The translations under genes and the position numbers were made by a program. From Candidatus Obscuribacter sp. (GTDB lineage: Bacteria > Cyanobacteriota > Vampirovibrionia > Obscuribacterales > Obscuribacteraceae): a stretch of 64,000 bases of DNA. This document shows positions 9,550-18,630 of the stretch, one piece after another (position 1 is the stretch's first letter; each line of letters begins with the position of its first letter). The notes under the pieces are model-generated. The model was not told the DNA's origin, did no database searches, and saw nothing but the letters and a program-made list of their open reading frames with translations. Location: the NCBI GenBank assembly GCA_016718315.1, contig JADKDV010000001.1, positions 558,001-622,000 on the forward strand, in the 5' to 3' direction.

Positions 9550-12096
9550 CTAAGTAGCATTTCCTACTGATTCAGCTTCCACATCTTCTTCATCGATGGA
9601 TAGTATGTCTTTGCCTTCCACTTCATCGGCCACCCAGTCTTTTACAAGATAAAGCATATTGTCTTCAAGCATAAACATCATGGGCACAATTTTGACGCCG
9701 CTAAAGAGCCTGGATAAGCGGCGAGATTCTTTGACCGAGAAGTCAATAGCATCTGAAATTTCACGACTTGAGGCATGTTTGTCAAAAAATCCTTTAGCTT
9801 CAGCGTCAGTCCAGCCCCGTTTGCCAGCCATGACATTGATAAAGGCTTCACGCTGCTGATTGGGATTGGACATAATGCAATGATTGTGAGCAATCAAGGC
9901 AATGTAATCAATACCAGCTGAGAGAGCTAGCGCCAGCGAAAACTCCGAACCAGCCATATTGGCCCCTTCACGGCGAATAACATAGGCGCAGTTCTGGGGC
10001 AATGAAAGCGACTTGCGATAGTCGATACACATGGCGATGATAAGCTCTGGCTTGTCACTAGCTGTGGCATCTATCTGTCCCATATTTTGGCACTTAAGCA
10101 ATGTCTCGATAGGCGTGTTGCGCAGAGACTCGGGGATATCACTTTCTTCTTTGATTGGCACCAGTCTTGTGATATCGCGTTTAATTGCTTCAAACTGACC
10201 GGTCTTCATCTTTTGAGTGCGGTCCATGCGCGATTTCAAAATTCTGGTCAGACGGTTGTTATCCATGAGCAAAGCACTGCGCAAACGGCAGTCCTTTGGA
10301 CCATCGTTCTTGGCAGTTTTATTTAATCCAAGACCATATGAGCAAGACTGACATTCAGTGGTGAGCAAGCGCTCGTTAACGTCAAGCAATGCTTCTTTAT
10401 AGTCATAAAAGTAATTCTCGGCACCAATGACTTTGAGAGCGCCAGTATTTTTCAAGAGTTCAAGAGGCTGGCCCGGTAGCTCGGCAATCACCATGCGCAC
10501 ATTTTTACGACGCAACTGAGAGTGAATCGATAGCAGAGTCTCAACACCAGTCATATCAAGGATAGTGACAGCGCGCATGTGCAAAATTAGAGCCTTGAGA
10601 TCTTGCGTGATCAAAATAGTCTCAGTAAATTTTTGCACCGCTCCAAAAAAGAGCGGTCCATCTACAAGATAAGTACGGGCAAATTTACAGCTAGGTATAA
10701 GTTGACCGGCAGAGAGCCTGTCGTCACTATCATCGCCTTCTACGACCATTCTTACAGAACTCATCTGGCGCACAAAAAGCACACAAGTGAGCATCAATCC
10801 GGTGAGCACACCGGCAGTCAAATCGATGGCAACAGAAGCAACTGTGGTTACTATCACCACCCAGCCTTCAGTCTTGGAGCCCCGCCAGATTTCGCGGATG
10901 GCGTCCCACTCAATCAGTCTAAAACCAGTCAAAACCAGTATGCCGGCTAGTGCTGCCAGCGGAATCTGCTCTGCCATGGGAGCGAGAGTAAAGCCCATGC
11001 CAAGCAATACCAGTGAATGAACAATAGCTGATAAGCGGGTTTTGGCACCAGCACTGATATTGACAGCAGTGCGGGCAATAACTCCAGTAACGGGGATGCC
11101 ACCAAAAAAGGGCATAGCTATGTTCGCCAGACCCTGACCGCAAAGCTCCTGATCAGCTCGATGTTTGCTCGACATAGTCATACCGTCAGCCACCGAAGCG
11201 CTAAGCAGTGATTCGATTGAGCCCAACATAAAAACTGTAATGCCGTAAAGCAGCAAGCTCTGCAGCTGGTTGGTGTTTTGGATGATGGGCAGGCTTGGCA
11301 AATGAGGAATTAAATTAAGAGCCGGTATGGGAGCCACATTGATAATGCGGGCCACATCAAAATGCATAAAGTAGGCAAGCATGGATGTGAGGACGATTGC
11401 CACCAGCTGACCTGGAATAACTTTGGTTACTTTAGGCGTATAAATTGCAATCAAAATTACAAGCACACCAATAAGAATGGCTTGATAGTTGACCTCACCA
11501 TGCAACAAAGCACGATTAAAAATGTCAGAGAGATCATTGATAAACTCAGGGATAAAAGGCACTGTGCCCAGTACATGTGCCCCCTCAGTAGGATGAGCCA
11601 GTGGTTTACCGGGCAGACCCAGGAAGTCATCAAGTGCGTTAAAAAATACAAGTATCCCGATGGCATTGGCGAAGCCCACAATAACTGGCATGGGGATATA
11701 AGTAATGATGCGACCGAGACGCAATAAACCAGCAATCAGTTGCAAAATCCCTGCCACCAGACCGACGAACCAGATGCCAGGCAGACCATAAGTGTGTGCC
11801 ACTTCAATCAATACGACAGCCATCGCTGCTGCTGGTCCAGTTACAGCGTATCTTTGTCCACCAAATAAAGCAGCAATAACACCCGCCACAATACCAGTGC
11901 AAAAGCCCATAGCGGGCTCTACGCCGGCGGCAATCGCCAGAGCAAGATTGAGTGGTAGAGCCACCATCGCCACAGTTATGCCCGAGAGTAAATCGCGCGG
12001 CATCGTTTGTGGATTGAACATTGCTGTCCATTCCTGCATCAAATAATTGATGTCAAAAACGCGGTCTTGTCTCGACTGATTGAGAGATGAGGTCAT
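9550..12096 (-). CDS. SulP anion transporter fused to STAS and beta-carbonic anhydrase domains
   Basis: An 848-residue fusion. Residues about 30-440 form a SulP/SLC26 permease (GGQRYAVTGPAAAMAVVL, IPMPVIVGFANAIGI, PFFGGIPVTGVIARTAVNI). Residues about 470-570 form a STAS domain (LDMTGVETLLSIHSQL). After a basic linker, residues about 680-830 resemble a beta-carbonic anhydrase: AMCIDYRKS gives the C-x-D-x-R motif (first Zn ligand plus Asp-Arg pair) and ALIAHNHC gives the H-x2-C pair. All three Zn ligands are therefore present. SulP-carbonic anhydrase fusions have been described in the literature as likely bicarbonate transporters; coupling transport with hydration is the expected role. The ATG at 12096 is preferred; a TTG at 12120 is also open and neither has a clear ribosome site. 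Confidence 0.92.
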   Translation of the reverse strand: MTSSLNQSRQDRVFDINYLMQEWTAMFNPQTMPRDLLSGITVAMVALPLNLALAIAAGVEPAMGFCTGIVAGVIAALFGGQRYAVTGPAAAMAVVLIEVAHTYGLPGIWFVGLVAGILQLIAGLLRLGRIITYIPMPVIVGFANAIGILVFFNALDDFLGLPGKPLAHPTEGAHVLGTVPFIPEFINDLSDIFNRALLHGEVNYQAILIGVLVILIAIYTPKVTKVIPGQLVAIVLTSMLAYFMHFDVARIINVAPIPALNLIPHLPSLPIIQNTNQLQSLLLYGITVFMLGSIESLLSASVADGMTMSSKHRADQELCGQGLANIAMPFFGGIPVTGVIARTAVNISAGAKTRLSAIVHSLVLLGMGFTLAPMAEQIPLAALAGILVLTGFRLIEWDAIREIWRGSKTEGWVVIVTTVASVAIDLTAGVLTGLMLTCVLFVRQMSSVRMVVEGDDSDDRLSAGQLIPSCKFARTYLVDGPLFFGAVQKFTETILITQDLKALILHMRAVTILDMTGVETLLSIHSQLRRKNVRMVIAELPGQPLELLKNTGALKVIGAENYFYDYKEALLDVNERLLTTECQSCSYGLGLNKTAKNDGPKDCRLRSALLMDNNRLTRILKSRMDRTQKMKTGQFEAIKRDITRLVPIKEESDIPESLRNTPIETLLKCQNMGQIDATASDKPELIIAMCIDYRKSLSLPQNCAYVIRREGANMAGSEFSLALALSAGIDYIALIAHNHCIMSNPNQQREAFINVMAGKRGWTDAEAKGFFDKHASSREISDAIDFSVKESRRLSRLFSGVKIVPMMFMLEDNMLYLVKDWVADEVEGKDILSIDEEDVEAESVGNAT

Positions 12097-12250
12097 TTTG
12101 ATTCGAATCCAATTTGGCAATTAGAGGAGCAATAAAAAAAGCCTTTTGCTACTTTTCGTCTTTACTATCATTACTACATTTTACAATTGCACAATGCGTA
12201 CATTGCAACATTACATAATACCACCATTCACATCTTCTACGAGTGCACTG

Positions 12251-12273
12251 GTCGTATTGTCGTATCGTCATAA
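12251..12273. repeat. Direct octamer repeats, possible operator
   Basis: Between the divergent genes ending at 12096 and starting at 12349, GTCGTATT, GTCGTATC and GTCATAAA occur head to tail with an 8-base period. The first 12 bases (GTCGTATTGTCG) recur at 14181-14192. Iteration in a divergent promoter region suggests a protein-binding site; this is inference. Confidence 0.3.
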
Positions 12274-12348
12274 ATCGCTATCGCAATGTGATATGCTCAG
12301 ACAGTTTAGATTAAAAGACTGTTTTAGATCTGGTAACCACTCTCATCT

Positions 12349-12921
12349 ATGAAAGATCCCTTTGTTGCTTTAGGCATTAAACCTGGTGCAGACGAGTCAG
12401 TAGCTAGAGTCGCTCTAGAGAAGCTTGAAAAGGCTTTAGAGAGCGTACAGGGTGAGTCTGACCAGGAACCAAAATATCATGCTTTAGAGGCGGCTAGAAA
12501 AGCCTATGAGCGCATTAAGAATGGTGCCAGCCCTGAAGGGTCTGGTGGCTCAGAGAGCTTTAACTCCCGACTCAGACTCGGTCAGCTTTGCCTATCGTCT
12601 GGCATGATCACTATTGCGCAGCTGACAGAAGCAATGCGTGAGCAAGAGCAAAATGATAGGCCGCTTGGTGAGATACTCCAGGCCAAACAATTTATTTCAC
12701 AGGAAGAACTCGATGGGTTGCTCTTAGCTCAGGACCTTATCTCAGGTGAAGTAGAAAATACAGACGAAGAAGCTCAAAGACTTATGGCATTGAATCTACT
12801 TTCAGAAGAAAGTGTGACAATCGCTCTTCTTGAGAAGAGATTCGCTTCGAGCACTTTGGAACAAGTGCTGATAAGAAGGTCATGGCTATCAAGCGATCTC
12901 TTCAATGCAATTTTCAAATAA
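12349..12921 (+). CDS. MshEN (GspE N-terminal)-like domain protein
   Basis: A 190-residue protein. The first 60 residues begin KDPFVALGIKPGADESV and end HALEAARKAYERIKNG, loosely like a J-domain-type helical module. Residues about 72-130 match the T2SSE N-terminal/MshEN pattern, LRLGQLCLSSGMITIAQLTE followed by RPLGEILQAKQFISQEELDG. That module precedes ATPases of type II secretion and type IV pili and in some proteins binds c-di-GMP. There is no ATPase domain here. The repeat type is shared with the 439-residue protein at 40184-41500, which suggests a family built of this domain. The ATG at 12349 has no evident ribosome site. Confidence 0.65.
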   Translation: MKDPFVALGIKPGADESVARVALEKLEKALESVQGESDQEPKYHALEAARKAYERIKNGASPEGSGGSESFNSRLRLGQLCLSSGMITIAQLTEAMREQEQNDRPLGEILQAKQFISQEELDGLLLAQDLISGEVENTDEEAQRLMALNLLSEESVTIALLEKRFASSTLEQVLIRRSWLSSDLFNAIFK

Positions 12922-13140
12922 GGCGTCAGAAATTTCAAAAGGGTGCAATTACCCCTCAAATTTTTGTCAGGCGCCTTAAAATCAAGATTAATTCGAAGCC
13001 CCAAGACCCTCACCAGTATGGCGTTTTGAGACACAACTCGCAGTCGTGAAACATAATATACATTATCGGACCGGTTTGCCCCTCAAGACAATCGCTCTTG
13101 ACGGATAGTAATTGGTAATTGACCATTGAATTAGGAGACA

Positions 13141-13155
13141 ATGGTTAATACCTAA
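13141..13155 (+). other. Four-codon upstream ORF with strong ribosome site
   Basis: TTAGGAGACA directly precedes an ATG at 13141, followed by GTT AAT ACC TAA (MVNT-stop). The next gene starts 14 bases later at 13169 in a different frame and has no ribosome site of its own. Translation of the large gene may therefore depend on reinitiation. An alternative is an indel that broke the original start. Confidence 0.3.
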
Positions 13156-13168
13156 GTCGTGTGATCAA

Positions 13169-14164
13169 ATGCTCAACACTCTCCAGAAAATTGCCGAAAA
13201 AGAACCCGTACAGATACCTGTCGAAAATCATGAGGCAGCTATTGAAAAGTCTCTTGCCTACCTGACTTCACAGCATGCTCTGGACAGTATCGAAATCGAT
13301 CCCTACTGGCCTAAGTGGCACAGCCCCTGGTGGCATATGCTCTTACTCCATGAGCTGGGACAAACAGCCCTGATACCGGCCCAGGCCAAGCTCTATATAG
13401 TGCAGTCACTTAACGAGCACTATCTCAGATTCTTTCCTATAAGAGAGGAAGAAATACCCTCAGGCGCAGACCCTCTAAACCAAATAGCCTGTCACTGTCA
13501 GCTCGGCACGATGCATCAAGTCCTCACCACAGGCGGTGTCGATGTCGATAAAGAATTACCCTGGTTGAGGCTCTGGTACAGACGCTATCAGCTTGACGAC
13601 GGTGGGCTTAATTGCGACGAAGCCGTCTATACAAGAAAAGTGCCCAAAAGCTCGATAGTATCCACTCTCCCACCACTGGAAGCGCTACTCAGCTGTGCCA
13701 ATAAGAGTGAAGAAGAACTCGAATGTCTTGACAGAGGCGCCTCTTATCTAATCGACAAAAAGCTCTATATGCGCAGCTCTGGCGTTGCCATTGATACAGA
13801 ATGGCTCAAGCTGACCTTTCCCCGCTTTTATCACTATGATGTGCTGAGAGGTTTGAGTTATCTCTTGCAATGGGCGACCTTACGTCAACGCTTGCTACCA
13901 CTGGAATGTATCGCCGATATAATGAGCCGAATAGACCATAACTTTCCGGATGGACAGATAAAGATCCAGCGTGCATCCTGGCAGGGCATGTACACTCGCT
14001 ATTATGACTCGCAAGACAAATTATGGAAAAGAAGACCAGTAGATGGTTTCCCATTGCTAGAGCAGACGGGACTTATCGGTATGTACAGCAAAACCTTGAC
14101 TGAGCAATGGTCTCAAGCAAGAGCGCTGCTACACACACTGCTCTACGATGAGTTAATTCGATAG
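13169..14164 (+). CDS. Alpha/alpha-toroid (prenyltransferase/squalene oxidase-like) protein
   Basis: A 331-residue protein that I place only by fold. Repeats of the alpha/alpha-toroid type are suggested by LPWLRLWYRRYQLDDGGLNC, SSIVSTLPPLEALLSC and TFPRFYHYDVLRGLSYLLQW (pattern: FPxFYxYDxLxGLxxL). These occur in hypothetical proteins annotated as prenyltransferase or squalene-oxidase repeat proteins. No signal peptide is seen. No DxDD or other terpene cyclase motif is visible, so an enzyme role is not claimed. The start ATG lacks a ribosome site; see the short upstream ORF. It is followed by a 303-base spacer and the acyltransferase gene on the same strand. Confidence 0.6.
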   Translation: MLNTLQKIAEKEPVQIPVENHEAAIEKSLAYLTSQHALDSIEIDPYWPKWHSPWWHMLLLHELGQTALIPAQAKLYIVQSLNEHYLRFFPIREEEIPSGADPLNQIACHCQLGTMHQVLTTGGVDVDKELPWLRLWYRRYQLDDGGLNCDEAVYTRKVPKSSIVSTLPPLEALLSCANKSEEELECLDRGASYLIDKKLYMRSSGVAIDTEWLKLTFPRFYHYDVLRGLSYLLQWATLRQRLLPLECIADIMSRIDHNFPDGQIKIQRASWQGMYTRYYDSQDKLWKRRPVDGFPLLEQTGLIGMYSKTLTEQWSQARALLHTLLYDELIR

Positions 14165-14467
14165 TTCCATCATTTCACTTGTCGTATTGTCGACCACACG
14201 ACAGCACCACCAGTACTACCTACGTCCAGTCATCTCCTCGTAATGTGTAATGCTCAACAAGACATCCATACGTCACTACGCATAGTTCACAGTTAGACCA
14301 TTCTTGAGTACAAACAGATAACCTGTCTTACATTTGTACAGTGCACTTTTAATAAGATGCAATAGTTCTATTGCTCTTTGCCGTAAAGCCTGAGCTGATA
14401 TGGATGGTTAGAAATTAGCTCATGTAGTGCCGGGACACACCCTATAGACTTAGCGCAAAGGGTAAAA
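14165..14467. other. 303-base spacer with recurrent GTCGTATTGTCG motif
   Basis: No coding sequence is supported. At 14181-14192 the 12-mer GTCGTATTGTCG repeats the one at 12251-12262. Two bases after it, in CCACACGACAG, lies a partial inverted copy (ACGAC). The rest is AT-rich, with no terminator hairpin that I can see. It probably carries the promoter of the acyltransferase gene. Confidence 0.3.
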
Positions 14468-16165
14468 ATGGCCGGCGAACGAAGAATCGATCCTCTTACC
14501 AGTCTGCGTTTTATTGCAGCTACTTTTGTCATTGCCTATCACGGCAAAGGCATATTTGTCTTCTTTGACAATATGCCGGAATACCTCGCATATACGCAGC
14601 CAGTCTGCTTCTTCTTTCTGCTTTCTGGCTTTATTCTCTCCTATGTCTATCATGATTTTAAAAACTTTGACGAGATAACTCAGTGCTGGCTCAAGCGTTT
14701 TGCCCGCATCTGGCCTCTGCACATCTCTATATTTGTGCTGCGCTTTTTCATGTTTCCCAAGTATCTGCTTACTTTTCCCGGGGCAGCTCCCAAGCTGCTT
14801 GTGATGCTCAGCAACATCTTTATGCTGCACGGCTGGGTACCGCTTTTTCAATATTTCTTTTCTTACAACGCGCCGTCGTGGTCTATATCTACAGAGTTTT
14901 TCTTCTATCTGGTCTTCCCATTTATATTACCGCTCGTCTCTAAAAGACCCTACTGGAGCCTAGTTGTCAGCTTTGCAATAAATGCACTAGCTATTTATGC
15001 CTGTAACTTAGCCAATCTGCCAGAGATCAACGAGCAAGGCATTGAGCTTAGAGGCATCCTCTATATCATTCCGCCGCCCCGCTTATTCGAGTTTGTGCTG
15101 GGTATGGTGATCGCCAAGGTCTTCCTCGGACCAGCCCAAAACTTTAAGCCCTCAGTGACACTAGCAACCCTCATTGAGGGCTTTGCCCTGGCACTTACCA
15201 CCTACCTTTGTATAAACACCAGACCAATAGCCGCGCAACTGGCTCAGCAAGCCTGGATCGGTCCGGCTGGTGGCTACTGGTTTATTAACACAGGTGTGCC
15301 ACTGGTGGGATTTGTCCTGACTATCTTTATCATGGCCATAAACCGCGGGCTCTTCTCTCGCCTTTTCTCACTGGCTCCTTTTGTCTTCCTTGGCGAGATA
15401 AGTTACTCAGTCTATCTACTGCATCACCCACTGCTGTGCTATCACGGGCTCTACCTGTCCCAATACAGAGATACGGCAGCGCTATTGCACTTTAGTGCCA
15501 TTCTCTTTATTGCCAGCCATTTGATGTACCGCTGGGTCGAAGCGCCTATGAGGCAGTTTATCGTAGCAAGTGGCACTCGTGTCCTGCGCCACCGACAAAA
15601 AACTGAACCAACCGCTAAACGTCCAGCCAGAGCTACTTCCAAGAAGGCTCTAGCCTGGTATGGCGTAGAAGCAGCCGTGCTTGTGGCGCTTATTTTTACA
15701 GCCACACCCCCACTCAAGACCATGACAATAGAGCAAGCTGAGCAGGAATCACAGAGCAATGACGCGATTATCAAAAATGTCAGCTTTGACAAAGACATCT
15801 ACTTGCTTTCGGCCAGAAGACAGAAGAATGGTCACCGCCTTGTAGCAATATGGAAAGCAAATGACACCTTTAAAGCTGGTCAGTTTCTTAACATCCAGTT
15901 TTTAGATAAAGACGGCAAACTAATCGCCACTCAAGTGGTAAGACTGGCTCAGGTAGACAAAAAGATTGAGCAGGGCACAATCTGGCAAGAAGACATAGAT
16001 CTCATGGAAGCGCATAGCAACGAAGCCACGAGTCTTGGCTTAATCATCTATGAATCAGAGCACAACATAAAAGTGGCACAAAAAGAGGGTCTTGCGGCAA
16101 TGAATGAAGAGCCGATAACGATAGACCAGGAAAGCCACCGTCTAATTTTAAAGTGGAAAGACTAG
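14468..16165 (+). CDS. Acyltransferase 3 (OafA/YrhL type) membrane protein
   Basis: A 565-residue acyltransferase-3 family member, which transfers O-acyl groups to cell-surface sugars across the inner membrane. The N-terminal signature is present: DPLTSLRFIAATFVIAYHGK (the His is the conserved catalytic one), then FFFLLSGFILSYVY, WLKRFARIWPLH and SWSISTEFFFYLVFPF. About ten hydrophobic segments run to about residue 380. The last 150 residues form an extra soluble region after one more membrane segment (about 400-415), with the C terminus probably in the periplasm. The ATG follows AAAGGG. The acyl group and acceptor glycan are unknown. Confidence 0.9.
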   Translation: MAGERRIDPLTSLRFIAATFVIAYHGKGIFVFFDNMPEYLAYTQPVCFFFLLSGFILSYVYHDFKNFDEITQCWLKRFARIWPLHISIFVLRFFMFPKYLLTFPGAAPKLLVMLSNIFMLHGWVPLFQYFFSYNAPSWSISTEFFFYLVFPFILPLVSKRPYWSLVVSFAINALAIYACNLANLPEINEQGIELRGILYIIPPPRLFEFVLGMVIAKVFLGPAQNFKPSVTLATLIEGFALALTTYLCINTRPIAAQLAQQAWIGPAGGYWFINTGVPLVGFVLTIFIMAINRGLFSRLFSLAPFVFLGEISYSVYLLHHPLLCYHGLYLSQYRDTAALLHFSAILFIASHLMYRWVEAPMRQFIVASGTRVLRHRQKTEPTAKRPARATSKKALAWYGVEAAVLVALIFTATPPLKTMTIEQAEQESQSNDAIIKNVSFDKDIYLLSARRQKNGHRLVAIWKANDTFKAGQFLNIQFLDKDGKLIATQVVRLAQVDKKIEQGTIWQEDIDLMEAHSNEATSLGLIIYESEHNIKVAQKEGLAAMNEEPITIDQESHRLILKWKD

Positions 16166-16196
16166 TCCATCTCCTGCAATTGGGTAAGATGGATTT

Positions 16197-16682
16197 ATGG
16201 CGAATCAACAAACCCCAATATTAAAGTGGCTCATTGTCATTCTCTGCCTGGCAGGTTTAGGCTCTGGCGCTGTATTGGATGTATTGGCTAAGTCCAAAGC
16301 CAAGTCAAAGACAAGCGGCAAGCTGGCTAAGCCACCCCAGTCCTTTGTGCAGGGTCTTCAGGAATATCAAAATAATCGCTTTGGTCCAGCTGCCGAAAAA
16401 TTCGAACAGGCTGACCGCTCAGGTTATTGCAATGAGATGACCCACTACTATCTGGCACTTTGCTACCACAACCTGAACCAAACCCAGAGAGCCATTGACC
16501 ATTATTCCTGGGTTTCTTCCTATGCCAAAAGCGCCACACTAAAATACAACGCGGCCGTTGGTTACAACGCTGTGGCCAGATACGCAGGTAATCGCACTTA
16601 TGCTGGCAATGGCGGTACCTTTGCTGGTTTTTCATACCGGGGCGGAGGCGGCAGTTCGGCTGGTAGCTCAGGCGGTGGCTGA
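16197..16682 (+). CDS. Small exported TPR-like protein with Gly/Ser tail
   Basis: A 161-residue protein. A hydrophobic segment (residues 9-28) acts as signal or anchor. It is followed by a Lys-rich stretch, a TPR-like unit (FVQGLQEYQNNRFGPAAEKF and HYYLALCYHNLNQTQRAIDH) and a Gly/Ser-rich end (GGGGSSAGSSGGG). The ATG at 16197 lies 31 bases after the acyltransferase stop, so the two are probably cotranscribed, and a terminator follows the stop at once. Function is unknown. Confidence 0.65.
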   Translation: MANQQTPILKWLIVILCLAGLGSGAVLDVLAKSKAKSKTSGKLAKPPQSFVQGLQEYQNNRFGPAAEKFEQADRSGYCNEMTHYYLALCYHNLNQTQRAIDHYSWVSSYAKSATLKYNAAVGYNAVARYAGNRTYAGNGGTFAGFSYRGGGGSSAGSSGGG

Positions 16683-16696
16683 CGATAAGCACTTTT

Positions 16697-16726
16697 AAAG
16701 GCACCAGGTTGGTGCCTTTGTTTTTT
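16697..16726 (+). terminator. Rho-independent terminator
   Basis: AAAGGCACC pairs with GGTGCCTTT around a 5-base loop, followed by G and six T. It ends the acyltransferase/TPR transcript and overlaps the 3' end of the convergent DUF2237 gene. Confidence 0.85.
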
Positions 16727-17091
16727 ATTTGAGTGCCAGGCTACGCAAGTCTTCTAGTTTGATTATTTCAAGAGCCGCTTCATGACAGGATTCAAGCAAG
16801 ACTTTTGGCGCCACACCAGCTTCAAAAAGCCTCCTGCCAGCGCAACGCACAAAGGCACCAGCGATCGCCAGCTTTTAGACCAGGAAAGCCATAGAGCGGA
16901 TTGGGTGTAATCAAATCATTGCCTTTTGATTTGCTAAACTGCAAAAATTCATCAGTTAGCTCGACGCAAACCACGTGTCTGCCGAGATCCTCATCTCCGG
17001 TTGAACAATAACCATCGCGGTAAAAGCCCGTTACTGGTGACTGACAGCAGGGCTTGAGATTATCGCCCAGGACATTGCGGATGATGCTCAT
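16725..17091 (-). pseudogene. DUF2237 family protein, frameshifted near its C terminus
   Basis: The 5' part encodes a classic DUF2237 sequence (RNVLGDNLKPC, TGFYRDGYCSTG, DLGRHVVCVELTDEFL, FSKSKGNDL, FPGLKAGDRWCLCALRWQEA). The frame stops at 16828 or so, right after RWQEAF. In the next frame the family's ending continues: EAGVAPKVLLESCHEAALEI then IKLEDLRSLALK, with a stop at 16725. The shift lies in a run of five T on the minus strand (16824-16828); four would restore the full protein of about 121 residues. The ATG at 17091 overlaps the stop of the upstream gene (ATGA), so translation is coupled. The function of DUF2237 is not established. Confidence 0.85.
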
Positions 17092-18571
17092 TCTATTTTC
17101 TCGTCGTCTTTGTTCTTTTTGTCTTCGCCTTCTGGCTCCGAGGCGCTATCTTTGGCGCTTTCTTCGGACTTTTCTGGCTCTGATTGCGGTTTTTCGCTTT
17201 GGTCCTTGCTCTCTTCGGATGTTGTTTCTTTGCTGGCTTCAGCGCTGGTTTGATCAGCTTTTTGAGCAGAGGCATCAGCAGTTGGCGCAGCAGTCTCAGT
17301 ACTAGCATCAGATGATTTTTCCTTTGATTTGCTTACATCCTCAGGATCTTTAGAAACAATACCCTGCGACACAAGTAAACTGCGCAAGGGGTCTAGCACG
17401 AGCAGCGGCATCCTGAATTGATGCACGCTTTGATCGCGAGTAAGGACAGAGACAGTGCCACCGCCTACGGTGCTAAGATAATTAATGCTTTCGATTTGAC
17501 CTCTTTGAATACTGACATTGGTCGAACCAAACCAGGCTGAGAACGCCTCTGGCACAAAGACCAATCTTTGATCAGTAACAACAAAACGGCCCGGCTTGTC
17601 TTTATAAAAAGTGAGGAAAACGATCTGATCAAATTCTCGCCCTCTTGAGGTTTGAATTTTGATCCAAAAAAGATAACAGCAAACAGTCCGGCAAAAGCCA
17701 AAAAGACACAGGCCCATGCTGTTAAAAACATACCTAAAAAGTCGTTCCAGCTATCTTTAATGCGCAGGGCATTAGCGCTAAAACCTTCTCTCAGACCACC
17801 AGTTACGTCACCCGATTCGGATAACAAAAGACCCAATTTGGCGTGAGCAATGGCGCTACCAGGAGCAACTTCACAGGCCTTTTGTAGAGCTGCCAATTGT
17901 CCTTTGGGGTCTTTCATTTTGCCCAGACAGGAGCCCATGCCAATATATGCATTGACATATTTTGGTGCTATTTCGGTGGCGCGCTTATAAGAATTGTAGG
18001 CCGCTGTATAGTTGCCGGACATACCATAGACCGCTGCCAGATTATAACGGTGGATGGCCGAATTGGGCTCGAGAGCACAAGCTTTTTCGAGCGCTGCCTT
18101 GGCTGCTGGCAGACTTTTTAGTCCAGCCAGTGAGCGCCCCAGGACCGAATAAGCCGGACCATAATCGGGCTTGAGAGCAAGGCATTTACCGGCATGTTCA
18201 ACACTGAGATCAAATTCGCCTGCTTGACCCAAGATCAAGCTGACCAGATATTGTGCCTGCCAATTTTTGGGATTGGCATCAAGTGCCATTGCCAGATGTT
18301 TTTTGGCTAGATCGGTTTCGCCCTTAAGATAGGCTGCATAAGCCAGTTTTAGCTGCTCAGCATCATCGACAGATTTGGCTGCAACTGTTGACTTAGTGGC
18401 TACCGGTTTATCAGTACTGTCGGCATAAGCACCACCAGTGGTGATAGCCAGAAGGGACATTGAGGATATAGAGGCAGCGGCAAAAAGACCGACTGTTGAA
18501 TATACGCTAGCTCTATGCCATATTTTTGAGAGACGCCAAACACCAGAAGAAGCCTGTGGTTTGTTATTCAT
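17088..18571 (-). pseudogene. Exported TPR protein with membrane segment and PH-like domain, frameshifted
   Basis: Two overlapping frames belong to one gene. The 5' frame (from ATG 18571) has a signal-like segment (residues about 24-50), then TPR units (KNWQAQYLVSLILGQAGEFD, LALKPDYGPAYSVLGRSLAG, NSAIHRYNLAAVYGMSGNYT) and a membrane segment (ACVFLAFAGLFAVIFF). The 3' frame picks up near 17670 with FDQIVFLTFYKDKPGRFVV then TDQRLVFVPE, a GRAM/PH-like beta domain. It ends in a long Glu/Lys/Ser/Ala-rich tail with its stop at 17088. The shift lies between 17640 and 17671; adding one T to the T6 run (minus strand, 17666-17671) or one G to the G3 run (17640-17642) joins the frames. The product would be about 494 residues. 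It is coupled to the DUF2237 gene. Confidence 0.75.
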
Positions 18572-18630
18572 GCTGCTCGCTTAGAAGGGGAAACATGAGT
18601 ATACGTAACAATTAGTTTGTTCGCAACCGA

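Noticed and set aside
17088..17717. Separate 209-codon gene starting at 17717
   Set aside because: Its first 25 residues are an out-of-frame reading of the upstream gene's membrane segment; the rest continues that gene after a one-base shift, so I merged them.
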